This document shows positions 43,585 through 53,133 of a stretch of DNA of 64,000 nucleotides, in pieces. The first letter of the stretch is position 1, and every line of letters starts with the position of its first letter. Below the pieces are notes generated by a model. It was not told the DNA's origin, did no database searches, and saw nothing but the letters and a program-made list of their open reading frames with translations. Source of the stretch: Roseomonas sp. KE0001 (GTDB lineage: Bacteria; Pseudomonadota; Alphaproteobacteria; Acetobacterales; Acetobacteraceae); the NCBI RefSeq assembly GCF_016107285.1, contig NZ_RCVQ01000002.1, positions 124,001 to 188,000 on the forward strand, written 5' to 3'. Position numbers and translations under genes: made by a program.

Positions 43585-44363
43585 GGCTCTCCCGCAAGAG
43601 GCTGGCGGGCGGGCTGATGCTCGCGGCCGTCGCCGCCTTCGCCCTGCTCGGTCCGCTGCACGGCGCCGATCCGCTGCGCCAGAACCTCTCCGACGCGCTG
43701 CTGCCGCCCGGGGGCGCCCATCCCCTCGGCACCGATCATCTGGGGCGGGATCTGCTGGCGCGGCTGGCCGCCGGGGCGCGGCTCTCCTTCGGCTTCGCGC
43801 TGCTGGCGGCGCTGGCCGCCGCCGTGCCGGGCACGCTGCTCGGCCTGCTGGCGGCGCTCAGCGGCGGCTGGACGGAGCGGCTGCTCCTGGGCCTCGCCGA
43901 CGCCGTGCAGGCCTTGCCGGCGCTGCTGCTGGTGGTGCTGGTCACGGCCTTCGCCCCCGGCGCGTTCCTGCCGCTCTATCTCGGCCTCGCGCTCGCCCTC
44001 TGGGTGGAGTTCTTCCGCATCAGCCGCAACACGGCGGCGGGCGTGCTGGCGCGGCCGCAGGTGGAGGCGGCGCGGCTGCTCGGCTTCGGCCGCTGGCACA
44101 TCCTGCGCCGGCATCTCTGGCCCGAGGTGGCGCCGCTGGCCGCCACGCTCTTCGCCTTCGCCGCCGGCACCGCCGTCACCACCATCGCCGCGCTGGCCTT
44201 CATCGGCGTCGCCGCCCGGCCGCCGGTGCCGGAATGGGGCAGCATGATGACCGAGCTGCTGCCCTACCATGCCGAGGCGCCGCTCGCCCTGCTGCTGCCG
44301 GGGATGCTGATCTTCCTGACGGTGCTCGGCCTGCACCTGCTGGCCGGGCGCGAACGGGCATGA
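43581..44363 (+). CDS. ABC transporter permease, DppC/NikC type
   Basis: 260 residues from ATG 43581 (ATGA overlap). The early motif HPLGTDHLGRDLLARLAAGA is diagnostic of DppC-like subunits. The EAA loop reads EAARLLGFGRWHILRRHLWP. It forms the other half of the inner-membrane channel. Its stop overlaps the ATG of the fused ATPase gene at 44360. Confidence 0.93.
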   Translation: MRLSRKRLAGGLMLAAVAAFALLGPLHGADPLRQNLSDALLPPGGAHPLGTDHLGRDLLARLAAGARLSFGFALLAALAAAVPGTLLGLLAALSGGWTERLLLGLADAVQALPALLLVVLVTAFAPGAFLPLYLGLALALWVEFFRISRNTAAGVLARPQVEAARLLGFGRWHILRRHLWPEVAPLAATLFAFAAGTAVTTIAALAFIGVAARPPVPEWGSMMTELLPYHAEAPLALLLPGMLIFLTVLGLHLLAGRERA

Positions 44364-45820
44364 CCGCGCCGATGGGACTGATCGTCGAGGACCTCCGGAT
44401 CACCGGCCCCGAGGGGGTGCTGATGCGCGGGGCCGGCTTCACGCTGCGCCCGGGTGAGCCGCTGGTGCTGCTGGGCGAGACCGGCTCGGGCAAGTCGCTG
44501 CTGGCCCAGGCGGTGATGGGCGCGCTGCCGCCCGGCCTCCGCGCGGAGGGGCGGATCGTGCTGGCGGGGCGGGACCTCCTGCCGCTGCCGCCGCGCGAGC
44601 GCCGGGCGCTCTGGGGGCGGTGCATCGCCATGCTGCCGCAGGAGCCCTGGGCGGCGCTCGATCCCGCCATGCGCGCCGCGCCGCAGGTCGAGGAGGTGGA
44701 CCGGCTGGTGCATGGCCGCCCCGCCGCCGAGGCCCGGCGACGGACCGCCGCGCGCTTCCGCCATCTCGGGCTGGAGGGGGCCGGCGGGCGCTACCCCTTC
44801 CAGCTCTCGGGCGGCATGAACCAGCGCGTGGCGCTGGCGGCGACCGAGGCGGCCGGGGCCGATCTGCTGATCGCCGACGAGCCGACCAAGGGGCTGGACG
44901 CCGACCTGCGCGACACCGCCGGGCGCCTGCTGCGGGGCGAGGCGGAGGCCGGGCGGATGCTGCTGGTCATCACGCATGACGTGGCGCTGGCCCGCCTGCT
45001 GGGGGGGCGGGCGATGGTGATGCTGGCGGGCGAGGTCATCGAGGAGGGCCCCCTGCCGGACCTGCTGGAGGCGCCGCGCCACGACTACACCCGGCGGCTG
45101 GTCGGCGCCGAGCCGTCGCGCTGGGCGCCCTGGCCGCGCCGCGCCGCGGGACGGATGGTGGTGGAGGCGCGCGGTCTCGGCAAGCGGCTGGGCGGCCGGG
45201 AGCTGTTCGGCGGGCTGGACCTGACGGTGGGCGAGGGCGAGGTGGTGGCCATCGCCGGGCGCAGCGGCTGCGGCAAGACCACGCTGGGCAACCTGCTGCT
45301 CGGCCTGGCGCGGCCCGATGCCGGGATGGTGCGGCAGGGCGGCCAGGTGGGGCCGCTCGGTCTGCAGAAGCTCTACCAGGACCCGCTGGCGGCCTTCGCG
45401 CCAAGCCAGCCGCTGGGCCAGGGCCTGGCGGAGCTGTGCCGCCGGCATGGGCTGGCGGCGGGCGGGGTGGCGGCGCTGCTGCCCCGGCTGCGGCTGGCGC
45501 CCGCGCTGCTGGCGCGGCGCCCTTCGGAGGTCTCGGGCGGCGAGTTGCAGCGCTTCGGCCTGTTGCGGGCGCTGCTGCTGGAGCCCGCCCTGCTCTTCGC
45601 CGACGAGGCCACCTCGCGCCTCGACCCGCTGATGCAGCAGGAGGTGATGGCGCTGCTCGGCGAGGCCGCGGCCGAGCGCGGCACCGCCCTGCTGGTGGTG
45701 ACGCATGAGGCGGCCCTGGCGGAGAAGGTGGCGGGGCGGGTGGTGCGCCTGGGGGCCGGAGGGGAGGCGGGAGCGGAGGGGGCGCGGCCCGCTCCGGAGC
45801 TCGCCGGCCAGGGGATCTAG
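44360..45820 (+). CDS. Fused double ATPase subunit of the peptide/nickel-type importer (DppD-DppF in one chain)
   Basis: 486 residues from ATG 44360. Two ABC domains in one polypeptide. Domain 1 (about 1-240): Walker A GETGSGKS, signature LSGGMNQRVALAA, Walker B LLIADEPTKGLD. Domain 2 (about 255-475): Walker A GRSGCGKTTLG, signature VSGGELQRFGLLRA, Walker B LLFADEATSRLD. Each half is shorter than a usual DppD or DppF, and the C-terminal (oligopeptide-specific) extensions are mostly missing. It completes the importer encoded from 41108. No metalloprotein or peptidase gene nearby tells the ligand. Confidence 0.92.
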   Translation: MTAPMGLIVEDLRITGPEGVLMRGAGFTLRPGEPLVLLGETGSGKSLLAQAVMGALPPGLRAEGRIVLAGRDLLPLPPRERRALWGRCIAMLPQEPWAALDPAMRAAPQVEEVDRLVHGRPAAEARRRTAARFRHLGLEGAGGRYPFQLSGGMNQRVALAATEAAGADLLIADEPTKGLDADLRDTAGRLLRGEAEAGRMLLVITHDVALARLLGGRAMVMLAGEVIEEGPLPDLLEAPRHDYTRRLVGAEPSRWAPWPRRAAGRMVVEARGLGKRLGGRELFGGLDLTVGEGEVVAIAGRSGCGKTTLGNLLLGLARPDAGMVRQGGQVGPLGLQKLYQDPLAAFAPSQPLGQGLAELCRRHGLAAGGVAALLPRLRLAPALLARRPSEVSGGELQRFGLLRALLLEPALLFADEATSRLDPLMQQEVMALLGEAAAERGTALLVVTHEAALAEKVAGRVVRLGAGGEAGAEGARPAPELAGQGI

Positions 45821-45845
45821 ATCCGCGGGAAGCGGCCGGCGCGGC

Positions 45846-47234
45846 TCACTCCGCCGCCACGGCCTCCGCCTCGGCCTCCGGTGCCCGGACCGGCGGCGCG
45901 GGAGGCCGGTCGAGCTTCACCCCCATCCGCGCATAGACCTCGGCCAGGCGCCGCTCATAGGCCTCGTTGCTGAACACCGCCGCGCGCCTCGGCCCGGCCT
46001 GCTCCAGCCAGCCGCGCAGGTCGGCGTCGCGGTCCAGCGCGCGGATCGCCTCGACCATGGCCCGCACGTCATAGGGATCGACGGTGATCGCCGCCTCGCC
46101 CACCACTTCGGGGAGCGAGGAGGTGTTGGAGGTCATCACCGGCGTGCCGAGCTTCATCGCCTCCAGCGCCGGCAGGCCGAAGCCCTCGTAGAGCGAGGGG
46201 AACAGCGCCGCCTTGGCGCCGCGCACCAGCGAGACCAGCAGGCGGAAGGGCGCGTAGTCGAGCAGCACGATCTTGCGCTTCGTGCGCAGGATGCTGCCCT
46301 CCTGCACCTGGTAGCGGATGTGGTCGTCGAACAGGAGGCGCAGCTCCTCCTCGCTCTTCCAGGCCTGCTTGCCGACGATGACCAGCGGCAGGTCGGTGTC
46401 GGCGGCGAGGAAGGCCTCGATCATCCGGCCCACATTCTTCTTCGGCTCGATGGCGCCGAAGAACAGGAAGTAGTTCTTCCACTCCAGTCCGAAGCTGCCG
46501 CGGATCTCGTCCTGCGCCTCGGACAGCGGCTTCTCGGCGAACTTGCGGGGGATCTCGACCGACTGGTAGGTGTTGGTCACCTTCTCCGGCCTGGCGCCCA
46601 GCAGGGTGATGATGTCGCGCCGGCTGGCCTCGCTGACGGTGATGATATGGTCGGCCTTCTTCACCAGCAGGCGGTTCAGCCGGAAGTAGCGGCGCTTGTT
46701 GTCCAGCGTGGTGAAGGGCAGGCGCAGCGGCACCAGGTCGTGCAGGGTGTAGATGTTGCGGGCGCCCGGGATCCGCATCGGGATCGGGTAGGTCCAGTGC
46801 ATCACCTGCGGGCTGCGCGGCATCCAGACCTTGAGCCGGCGCTTGTACCACTTGTAGTAGTTGGCGGCCATGGTGAAGCCGTTCTCGACATTCCACAGCC
46901 GGTCGAAATGCGGCATCCGCGCCTCGAAGGTGTTGGATACCACCCGGCCGGTGATCGGCACGCGGGTGGCCACCTCGCCGAAGGGGCCCATCAGGGTGCG
47001 GCGGGTGGCGCGGACCCAGCGCAGCCAGCGCTCGGTGTCCCCGACCCGGTCATCGAAGAAGGCGATCTCGCGGATCAGCTCGTTGCGGCTCGGGCTGGCG
47101 CGGGTGCCATAGAGCACGTCCACCTCGGCGCCCAGCGCGCCCAGGCGAAAGCTGAGGTTTCGCGCATAGGTCGCGACACCCGTGCCCTTATCGAGAGCGA
47201 GGTTGTATCCATCGATGGCGATGCGAGCGGTCAT
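45846..47234 (-). CDS. GT4-family glycosyltransferase
   Basis: 462 residues. Two Rossmann (GT-B) domains; N-terminal [20 protein letters not shown] (acceptor side), then [20 protein letters not shown]. The donor-side loop is [18 protein letters not shown] and the nucleotide-sugar E-x7-E segment [21 protein letters not shown] retaining glycosyltransferase probably adding a sugar to a surface polysaccharide. The C-terminal tail is Pro/Ala/Glu-rich. It is divergent from another, larger glycosyltransferase, with an AT-rich 75-bp gap holding an inverted repeat. Confidence 0.93.
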   Translation of the reverse strand: MTARIAIDGYNLALDKGTGVATYARNLSFRLGALGAEVDVLYGTRASPSRNELIREIAFFDDRVGDTERWLRWVRATRRTLMGPFGEVATRVPITGRVVSNTFEARMPHFDRLWNVENGFTMAANYYKWYKRRLKVWMPRSPQVMHWTYPIPMRIPGARNIYTLHDLVPLRLPFTTLDNKRRYFRLNRLLVKKADHIITVSEASRRDIITLLGARPEKVTNTYQSVEIPRKFAEKPLSEAQDEIRGSFGLEWKNYFLFFGAIEPKKNVGRMIEAFLAADTDLPLVIVGKQAWKSEEELRLLFDDHIRYQVQEGSILRTKRKIVLLDYAPFRLLVSLVRGAKAALFPSLYEGFGLPALEAMKLGTPVMTSNTSSLPEVVGEAAITVDPYDVRAMVEAIRALDRDADLRGWLEQAGPRRAAVFSNEAYERRLAEVYARMGVKLDRPPAPPVRAPEAEAEAVAAE

Positions 47235-47235
47235 A

Positions 47236-47258
47236 GCAAAACCCTAACGGTTTATTGC
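47236..47258. promoter_or_regulatory. Inverted repeat between divergent glycosyltransferase genes
   Basis: GCAAAACCCTAACGGTTTATTGC contains AAACC-N5-GGTTT arms (47239-47253) inside imperfect GCAA...TTGC flanks. It lies 2-25 bp before the start at 47234 and about 50 bp before 47310. A similar GCAAAACC...GGTTTT occurs at 55033-55053 near the KpsC-like gene. Confidence 0.4.
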
Positions 47259-47309
47259 TCATAGGCGAAGAGTTATGCTGCATCGCAAGCGCGTTTTCAT
47301 GAGGGCAGC

Positions 47310-49499
47310 ATGATCCAGGATCCGGCGGAGGCTTTGCGGCGCGAGGCGGACGGTCTGCGCGACCGCCGCGACTGGCTGCGCGCCGCCGCGGCCTATGCCG
47401 CCTTCCTGGAGCTGCGCCCGGAGGATGCCGGCATGCGGGTGCAGCAGGCGCATTGCCTGAAGGAGGCCGGGCGCGTCGGGGAGGCCCTGGCGTTCTACCG
47501 CGCGGCGGCGGCGCAGCGCCCCGGCGAGGCCGACATCGCGCTGCAGATCGGCCATGCCGAGAAGCTGCGCGGCGAGGCCGCCGCCGCGCTGGAGGCCTAC
47601 GGCCGGGCCGTGCTGCTGGATCCCGCCGCCGCCGCGCCCTGGGCGGAGTGGCGGGCCCTGGCGGAGACGGCGCGGCGCCCGGCGCCCGCGGCCGGCGGCG
47701 TGGTGCTGGACCTGACCGACCTGGTCGCCTGGGTCCGCGGCGGGCGGCGCGCCCCGAGCGGCATCCAGCGCGTGCAGCTCGGCATCGCCGATGCCGCCCT
47801 GGCCCATCCCGCCTTGGCCGCAGCCGCCTCGGCGGGCGCCGCGCCGCCCCGCCTCTGTGCCATGCCGGCCGAGGGCGGCGGCTGGCGCGACCTGCCGGCG
47901 CCGTTGTTCCGCCGGCTCGACCACCTCATGACCCAGGGGGCAGGGATGGAGGCGCCGGACTGGCACGAGGCCGTGGCGGTGCTGAACCAGCGGATGCAGG
48001 CGCCGCCGCTGCGCTTCGCCCGCGACGAGGCGGGCGAGGCCGCCGTGCTGGTCACGCTTGGCGGCACCTGGGGGGTGGAGGACTACCTCGACCAGCTGCG
48101 CCTGGCCCGCCAGCGCGACGGGCTGCGCCATGTGCCGCTGCTGCACGATTGCGTGCCGCTGCTGCTGCCCGAGCACTGCACCGAGGGCACGGTGCGCGGC
48201 TATGCCCACTGGTTCTCCAACCTGGCGCTGCATGCCGATGGCGTGCTCGCCGTCTCCCGCTCCACCGCCGCGGACCTCGGGCGCCTGCACGCGGCGCTGC
48301 TGCCGGAGATCCCGGCGCCGCCGGTCGCGGTGGTGCCGCTCGACGCGGCGCCGCGGCCGGTGGCGGGGGCGGCGCCGGACCATCCGCTGCTGCGCGGCGG
48401 CCGGCCTTTCGTCCTCTTCGTCTCGACCATCGAGGGGCGCAAGAACCACCTGATGGTCTTCCAGGCCTGGCTGACCCTGGCGCGCCGCCTGGGCGCGGCG
48501 GCGGTGCCGCAGCTGGTCTGCGTCGGCCGGCCGGGCTGGCGGGCCGAGGCGGCGCTCGACCTGCTGGCCCATGCGCCGGAGCTGCGCGACAAGGTCCGCA
48601 TCCTGTCCGATGTGCCGGACCCGCTGCTGGCGGCGCTGTACCGGGCCTGCCTCTTCACCCTCTACAACAGCCATCACGAGGGCTGGGGCCTGCCGGTGAC
48701 GGAGAGCCTCGCCGCCGGCAAGGTCGCGCTGGTGCCGGCCCATTCCGGGCTGCTGGAGGCCGGGGAGGGCGGCGCCGTCTTCTTCGCGCCGGGCCACGAG
48801 TCGGACCTGCTCGACAAGCTGACCCGGCTGATCACCGATCCGGCCTGCCGCGCCGCGGCCGAGGCCGCCATCGCCGCCGCCCCGCCCCGGCGCGGCTGGG
48901 CGGCGCTGGCCGGGCAGCTCCTGGCCGAGGCGCGGCGGCTGGCGGCGGAAGCGGAGGAGCGGGTGCCGCTGGCGCTGCTGCCGCTGGAGACGGGGCGGCG
49001 CCATCCGCTGCGGAACGGCGCCCCCCGGCCCGGGCTGGAGGCTGCGGTGGCCGAGGCGGTGCGCGACGGCGGGGGCTGGCGTGGGCTCGAGCCGTGGGGC
49101 GCCTGGACGCGGCCCGGTACCGCCGGCTTGACCCTTCCGCTGGCGCCGGAGGTGGGCGGCGCGGCGCTGCGGCTGGAGCTGGATCTGCGCGCGCCGGGGG
49201 AGGCCCCGCGCGAGGTGGAGATTCTGGCCTGGCGCGGTGCGCGGGCCGCCGCCCCCGTGCGGCTGAGCCTGGCCGCCGGCGCCGAGGCGGTGGTCGCGCT
49301 GCGCCTGCCGTCCGGCGAGGGGGCCGAGGAGGCGGCACTGCGCGTCGAGATCACCGCGGCGGGGCCGGCGATCGAGGGCGCGCGGCCGATCGGCATCGGC
49401 GTCACCGGCTTCGCCCTGGCGCGCGAGGATGATCCGGCCGGGCGGCTGGCGCTGCTGGAGGGCCGCCGCTTCCGCCGGGCGCTGCCCATCCCGGCCTGA
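47310..49499 (+). CDS. TPR-glycosyltransferase fusion protein
   Basis: 729 residues. N-terminal TPR-like helices (about 1-125: DWLRAAAAYAAFLELRPEDA, CLKEAGRVGEALAFYRAAAA), then a GT4-type domain (about 130-560). That domain has VLDLTDLVAWVRGGRRAPSG, GVLAVSRSTAADLG, STIEGRKNHLMVFQAW and NSHHEGWGLPVTESLAAGK. The C-terminal ~170 residues are a beta-rich region of unknown kind. Family knowledge: similar proteins act in capsule or rhamnan-type glycan assembly. It overlaps bluB by 1 bp (TGATG). Confidence 0.9.
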   Translation: MIQDPAEALRREADGLRDRRDWLRAAAAYAAFLELRPEDAGMRVQQAHCLKEAGRVGEALAFYRAAAAQRPGEADIALQIGHAEKLRGEAAAALEAYGRAVLLDPAAAAPWAEWRALAETARRPAPAAGGVVLDLTDLVAWVRGGRRAPSGIQRVQLGIADAALAHPALAAAASAGAAPPRLCAMPAEGGGWRDLPAPLFRRLDHLMTQGAGMEAPDWHEAVAVLNQRMQAPPLRFARDEAGEAAVLVTLGGTWGVEDYLDQLRLARQRDGLRHVPLLHDCVPLLLPEHCTEGTVRGYAHWFSNLALHADGVLAVSRSTAADLGRLHAALLPEIPAPPVAVVPLDAAPRPVAGAAPDHPLLRGGRPFVLFVSTIEGRKNHLMVFQAWLTLARRLGAAAVPQLVCVGRPGWRAEAALDLLAHAPELRDKVRILSDVPDPLLAALYRACLFTLYNSHHEGWGLPVTESLAAGKVALVPAHSGLLEAGEGGAVFFAPGHESDLLDKLTRLITDPACRAAAEAAIAAAPPRRGWAALAGQLLAEARRLAAEAEERVPLALLPLETGRRHPLRNGAPRPGLEAAVAEAVRDGGGWRGLEPWGAWTRPGTAGLTLPLAPEVGGAALRLELDLRAPGEAPREVEILAWRGARAAAPVRLSLAAGAEAVVALRLPSGEGAEEAALRVEITAAGPAIEGARPIGIGVTGFALAREDDPAGRLALLEGRRFRRALPIPA

Positions 49500-50131
49500 T
49501 GCCGCCGCCTGAGTTCGGCGCGGCGTTCCGCGAGTCGTTGCGCGCGCTGTTCCTGTGGCGCCGCGACGTGCGGCGCTTCCGGCCCGACCCGGTGCCGGAG
49601 GCGCGCATCGCCGCGCTGCTGGAGCTGGCCGGCACGGCCCCCTCGGTCGGGCTCAGCCAGCCCTGGCGCTTCGTGCGCGTCGAATCGCCGGGGCGGCGGG
49701 CGGCGATCCGCGCCCTCTTCGCCCGCAGCAATGCCGAGGCCCTGGCCGGGCAGGCGCCGGAGCGCGCCGCGCTCTATGCCCGGCTGAAGCTGGAGGGGCT
49801 GGACCGCGCGCCCTGCCAGCTGGCGCTGTTCTGCCTGCCCGACCCGGAGCAGGGCCACGGCCTCGGCCGCCGCACCATGCCGGAGACCCTGGCCTATTCG
49901 GCGGTGATGGCGCTGCACACGCTCTGGCTCGCGGCGCGGGCCGAGGGGCTGGGCCTCGGCTGGGTCTCCATCCTGGAGCCGGAGGCGGTGACGGCGGCGC
50001 TCGACGTGCCGGCGGCCTGGCGCTTCATCGGCTATGCCTGCCTGGGCTGGCCGGAGGCGGAGAGCGATCGGCCGGAGCTGGAGGCGGAAGGCTGGGAGAG
50101 GCGCCAGGCGGTGGTCTGCCTGCGGCGCTGA
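49499..50131 (+). CDS. bluB: 5,6-dimethylbenzimidazole synthase
   Basis: 210 residues; its ATG shares one base with the upstream stop. A nitroreductase-fold flavoenzyme with the BluB hallmarks WRRDVRRFRPDPVPEARI, SVGLSQPWRFVRV and TMPETLAYSAVMALHTLWLA, then the GLGLGWVSIL segment. BluB cleaves reduced FMN with oxygen to give the lower ligand of vitamin B12. No other cobalamin genes are in the window; its place behind a glycosyltransferase gene appears accidental. A strong terminator follows. Confidence 0.95.
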   Translation: MPPPEFGAAFRESLRALFLWRRDVRRFRPDPVPEARIAALLELAGTAPSVGLSQPWRFVRVESPGRRAAIRALFARSNAEALAGQAPERAALYARLKLEGLDRAPCQLALFCLPDPEQGHGLGRRTMPETLAYSAVMALHTLWLAARAEGLGLGWVSILEPEAVTAALDVPAAWRFIGYACLGWPEAESDRPELEAEGWERRQAVVCLRR

Positions 50132-50145
50132 GGGCCGGAAAGAGA

Positions 50146-50172
50146 AAACCCCCGCCGGCGGGGCGGGGGTTT
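50146..50172. terminator. Strong terminator between bluB and the export operon end
   Basis: AAACCCCCGCC (50146-50156) and GGCGGGGGTTT (50162-50172) form an 11-bp perfect stem with a 5-nt loop. A T-rich run follows on the minus strand (TTCTCTTTCC) and TTT on the plus strand, so it serves both bluB and the convergent kpsD-like gene. Confidence 0.8.
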
Positions 50173-50228
50173 CGCAGCCGGGGCTCGCGGGGCCGGTTTC
50201 CCGGTCCCGCCGCGTCAGCGCCCCGCCC

Positions 50229-51965
50229 TCAGTTGAACACCCGCACCGACAGCGCCGACTGGTAGATCAGCTGCAGCAGGTCGCGGGCGATCTGGAAGCT
50301 CTTGGCGCCGAGCTGCGGCAGGATGATCAGCTCATCCCCCGGGCGCGGCCCCTCGCGCGGGTCGAGGATGATCTGCCCGCTGGCGCGGCGGATCATCACC
50401 CCGCCGCTGTCGCCGCGCTGGGTGTAGCCGCCGGCGGCCTTGATGTAGTCGTCGATGGTCATGTCCGGCCGCCACAGGATGGCCTGCGGCGTCGTCACCT
50501 CGCCGGCCACCAGCACCGTGTCGGAGCGCTCGGGAATGACGATGGTGTCGCCGTCCTCGAGCCGCACCGCCGAGCAGCGGCCGCCATTGTCCATCACCAC
50601 GAGGCGCCCCTCGGGCTGCAGCCGCCGGCCGCGCTGGATGTAGTTGGAGACGAGCTGCGCCTCCTGGCTGCGGATCTCGGCGACGCCCGTGGTGGCGGAG
50701 GTGGCGGTGAAGAGCTGCCGCTCCAGCCGGTCCAGCGCCTCGTTGATGGCGCGGCGCTGCTGCGCGGCGATGCGCGGCCGCAGCAGGAAGACCGACCGGG
50801 TGTCGGCCAGCGCCGCGTCCACCGCGACATGGTCGAGCAGCTGGCAGAGGTTCATGTCGCGGTCGGCGACCAGCACCGAGGGACCGATGCGGCTGCCCTC
50901 GACGAAGACGCGCACGGTGGGCGCCGGGGCGTCGGTGATGAAGGTGACGACGTCCTGGTCGAGCAGGGTCTGCTGCCGCAGCGCCGCCATGTCCACGTAG
51001 CGCGACCAGGGCTGGCCGCGCCGCGTGCCGCGGATCACCGCGTTGGTCACCGCCGGCAGGGCGCCGGCGAGGTCGAGCAGCTCGCTGCCCGCCATGCCGC
51101 CGCCGGCCACCTCGAAGAGGTAGTTGTTGCGCACCGCGCCATCGGCCGAGACGGTGGAGCCCTGCTTGGCGACGACGATGGTGTCGCCGTCCTGCAGCGT
51201 CAGGCGCGGCAGCTTGCCCTGCAGCAGGAAGGGGTAGAGGTCGATCCGCACCAGCGGCCGGCCGCCACGGTTGATGGTGATGTCGCGGTAGGAGCCGCGC
51301 ACCGGATCGACGCCGCCGGCGCGCATCAGGAAGTCCAGCACGGTCTCGGAGCCCGAGCCGAGGTGCCGGCCCGGCAGCTTGACGAAGCCGGTGACGTAGA
51401 CGCCGATCTGGCTGGCCGAGAGCAGCACGGCATAGACCTGCACCTGCTGGGTATAGATCCGCCGCACCTCCGCCTCGACGGTGCGCTGCAGGTCGCCGGC
51501 GCGGGTGCCGGCCAGGCGCAGCGGGCCGATCGAGGGCAGGAAGAGGTTGCCGTCCGGGTCGATGGCGCCCATCACCTCCGATTCCACCGGCCCCCAGACG
51601 CGGACGCTGATCCGGTCCCCGGCGGAGAGGCGGTAGTTCGGGTTCGAGGTCTCGGAGGGCGTGGGCGCGCCGCGCGCGAAGAGGGCGGCGCCGAAGACGG
51701 TGCGGCTCGGCCCGGGCGGGCGATAGGGCTCGGCGAGCGGCCCCTCGGCGGTGGCGCTGGCCTCCGCCTCGGTGGTGCTGCCGGCGCGGTTGATCATCGT
51801 CTCCTCGGGCAGCAGCTGCGGCACCGCCTGCGGCTGAGAGGCGCCGCCGCGCGACATCAGCCCCGGGCTCGGCGCGTTCAGCAGCGGGTTCTGCTGCGCC
51901 AGGACAGGGGCGGCACCGGCCAGGAGGGCGAGGAGGGCGGCCAGGAGCGCGCGGCTAGAAGGCAT
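50229..51965 (-). CDS. Polysaccharide export outer-membrane protein (Wza/KpsD-like, SLBB domains)
   Basis: 578 residues with a Sec signal peptide (LLAALLALLAGAAPVLAQQN). A polysaccharide-export domain (NYRLSAGDRISVRVWGPVES, about 110-195) is followed by repeated SLBB units (VYVTGFVKLPGRHLG about 215; VLVAGEVTTPQAILW about 490). The family forms the periplasmic/outer-membrane channel for capsule or exopolysaccharide. It overlaps the kpsE gene by 11 bp and ends the minus-strand operon. KpsD, rather than Wza, is suggested by length and KpsMTE neighbours. Confidence 0.92.
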   Translation of the reverse strand: MPSSRALLAALLALLAGAAPVLAQQNPLLNAPSPGLMSRGGASQPQAVPQLLPEETMINRAGSTTEAEASATAEGPLAEPYRPPGPSRTVFGAALFARGAPTPSETSNPNYRLSAGDRISVRVWGPVESEVMGAIDPDGNLFLPSIGPLRLAGTRAGDLQRTVEAEVRRIYTQQVQVYAVLLSASQIGVYVTGFVKLPGRHLGSGSETVLDFLMRAGGVDPVRGSYRDITINRGGRPLVRIDLYPFLLQGKLPRLTLQDGDTIVVAKQGSTVSADGAVRNNYLFEVAGGGMAGSELLDLAGALPAVTNAVIRGTRRGQPWSRYVDMAALRQQTLLDQDVVTFITDAPAPTVRVFVEGSRIGPSVLVADRDMNLCQLLDHVAVDAALADTRSVFLLRPRIAAQQRRAINEALDRLERQLFTATSATTGVAEIRSQEAQLVSNYIQRGRRLQPEGRLVVMDNGGRCSAVRLEDGDTIVIPERSDTVLVAGEVTTPQAILWRPDMTIDDYIKAAGGYTQRGDSGGVMIRRASGQIILDPREGPRPGDELIILPQLGAKSFQIARDLLQLIYQSALSVRVFN

Positions 51966-53133
51966 GTTCTCGGATTCCTGCGAGCATCATCCAGCCGATG
52001 CCGTAGAGCACCGAGAGGACGATGAAGATGCTGAGCAGCGTGACGGCGGCGCGGGGGTAGAGGGGGTAGTCGGCCAGGTTGGGCTCCACCACGCGGGCGA
52101 GGAAGATCTGCTGGCGCTGCGCGTCGAGCCGCGCCGTCTCCAGCGACAGCGTGGCGGAGGCGAGCTGCTTGTTGGCGAACTCCCGCTCCAGCGCCAGCCG
52201 CTCATAGGTCGCGAGCTGGCCGGGCAGGGCGCCGTCATGGGTCATGCGGCGCCGCTGCTCGGCGATCTCGCGCTGCAGCGAGGCGATGCGGTTGCGGATG
52301 GTCACGATCTGCGGGTTGTCCGGCCGCATGAAGCTCGACTTCTCCTGCAACTCGGCGCGGGCGCCGGTCAGCGCGCCCTCCAGCGCGCCGAGGCCCTCCA
52401 TGCCGATCTGCGCGTTGCCGGTGGGATCGACCGACTGCTCGCGCAGCCGCCACTCGGTGATCGCGGCCTGGGAGGCCAGCACGCGCTGTTCGGCCCGCTC
52501 CAGCTCGTCGCGCGCGCTGCGCAGCGACTCCTCCCGCGAGCGCGCGGAGAGATGGTTGACGAAGAGCTCCGCCAGGCGGAGCTGCTCCTCGGCGATGCGC
52601 TGCGCGTCCTCCGGCCGGAAGGCGCGGGCGCGCAGCGTGGTGATGCCGGAGGTGGAATCGTTCACCACGGTGTTCATCATGCCGTGGTACATCTTCAGGA
52701 TCTCGTCCGGCGGGTCGGCGAACCACAGCCGGCCCAGCAGGTCCGCCTCCGGCCGCCGGTAGAGCCCGACGATGTCGATGCCCTCCTTCAGCGCGTGCAG
52801 CGCGTCGTGCGATTGCAGGTAGTCGCGCACGCTGAGCGATTCCTCGCTGACCTGCTTGAAGCCGGCGGCGCCCATCATCTCGGTGAGCGAGCTGGCGCCG
52901 CGGCTGTCCTGCCGTCCGCGCACCAGGTAGCGCGCCTCCGAGACATACTGGCCGGCGGCGAAGCCGTAGAAGTAGATGCCGGCGATCAGCGTCGGCAGCA
53001 CGACCAGCAGCAGGTAGAAGCGCTTGCGCCAGAGGCTGCGCAGCAGCGGCGAGGGGCGGCGAGGAGCGGCGTGGCTCTGCGCCGCGCCGGAGATGGCGGG
53101 GTCAGAGACCCTGGTAGGCGGCGATAGCTTCAT
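51955..53133 (-). CDS. kpsE: Capsule polysaccharide export inner-membrane protein (PCP family)
   Basis: About 392 residues from ATG 53133 (GAGGATGTC upstream); 53139 and 53145 are also possible. One membrane helix near residue 40-60 (FYLLLVVLPTLIAGIYFYGF), a long periplasmic region with coiled coil (about 180-330; ARDELERAEQRVLASQAAIT), and a second helix near the C-terminus (AAVTLLSIFIVLSVLYGIGW). This is the layout of KpsE/Wzz-type co-polymerases joining the ABC exporter to the outer-membrane channel. It overlaps kpsT and the kpsD-like gene. Confidence 0.92.
   Translation of the reverse strand: MKLSPPTRVSDPAISGAAQSHAAPRRPSPLLRSLWRKRFYLLLVVLPTLIAGIYFYGFAAGQYVSEARYLVRGRQDSRGASSLTEMMGAAGFKQVSEESLSVRDYLQSHDALHALKEGIDIVGLYRRPEADLLGRLWFADPPDEILKMYHGMMNTVVNDSTSGITTLRARAFRPEDAQRIAEEQLRLAELFVNHLSARSREESLRSARDELERAEQRVLASQAAITEWRLREQSVDPTGNAQIGMEGLGALEGALTGARAELQEKSSFMRPDNPQIVTIRNRIASLQREIAEQRRRMTHDGALPGQLATYERLALEREFANKQLASATLSLETARLDAQRQQIFLARVVEPNLADYPLYPRAAVTLLSIFIVLSVLYGIGWMMLAGIREHAF

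Noticed and set aside
45813-45824. GGATCTAGATCC palindrome as a terminator
   Set aside because: It is a perfect 12-bp palindrome but has no loop, no T tract, and includes the stop codon region of the fused ATPase gene. It is probably chance.
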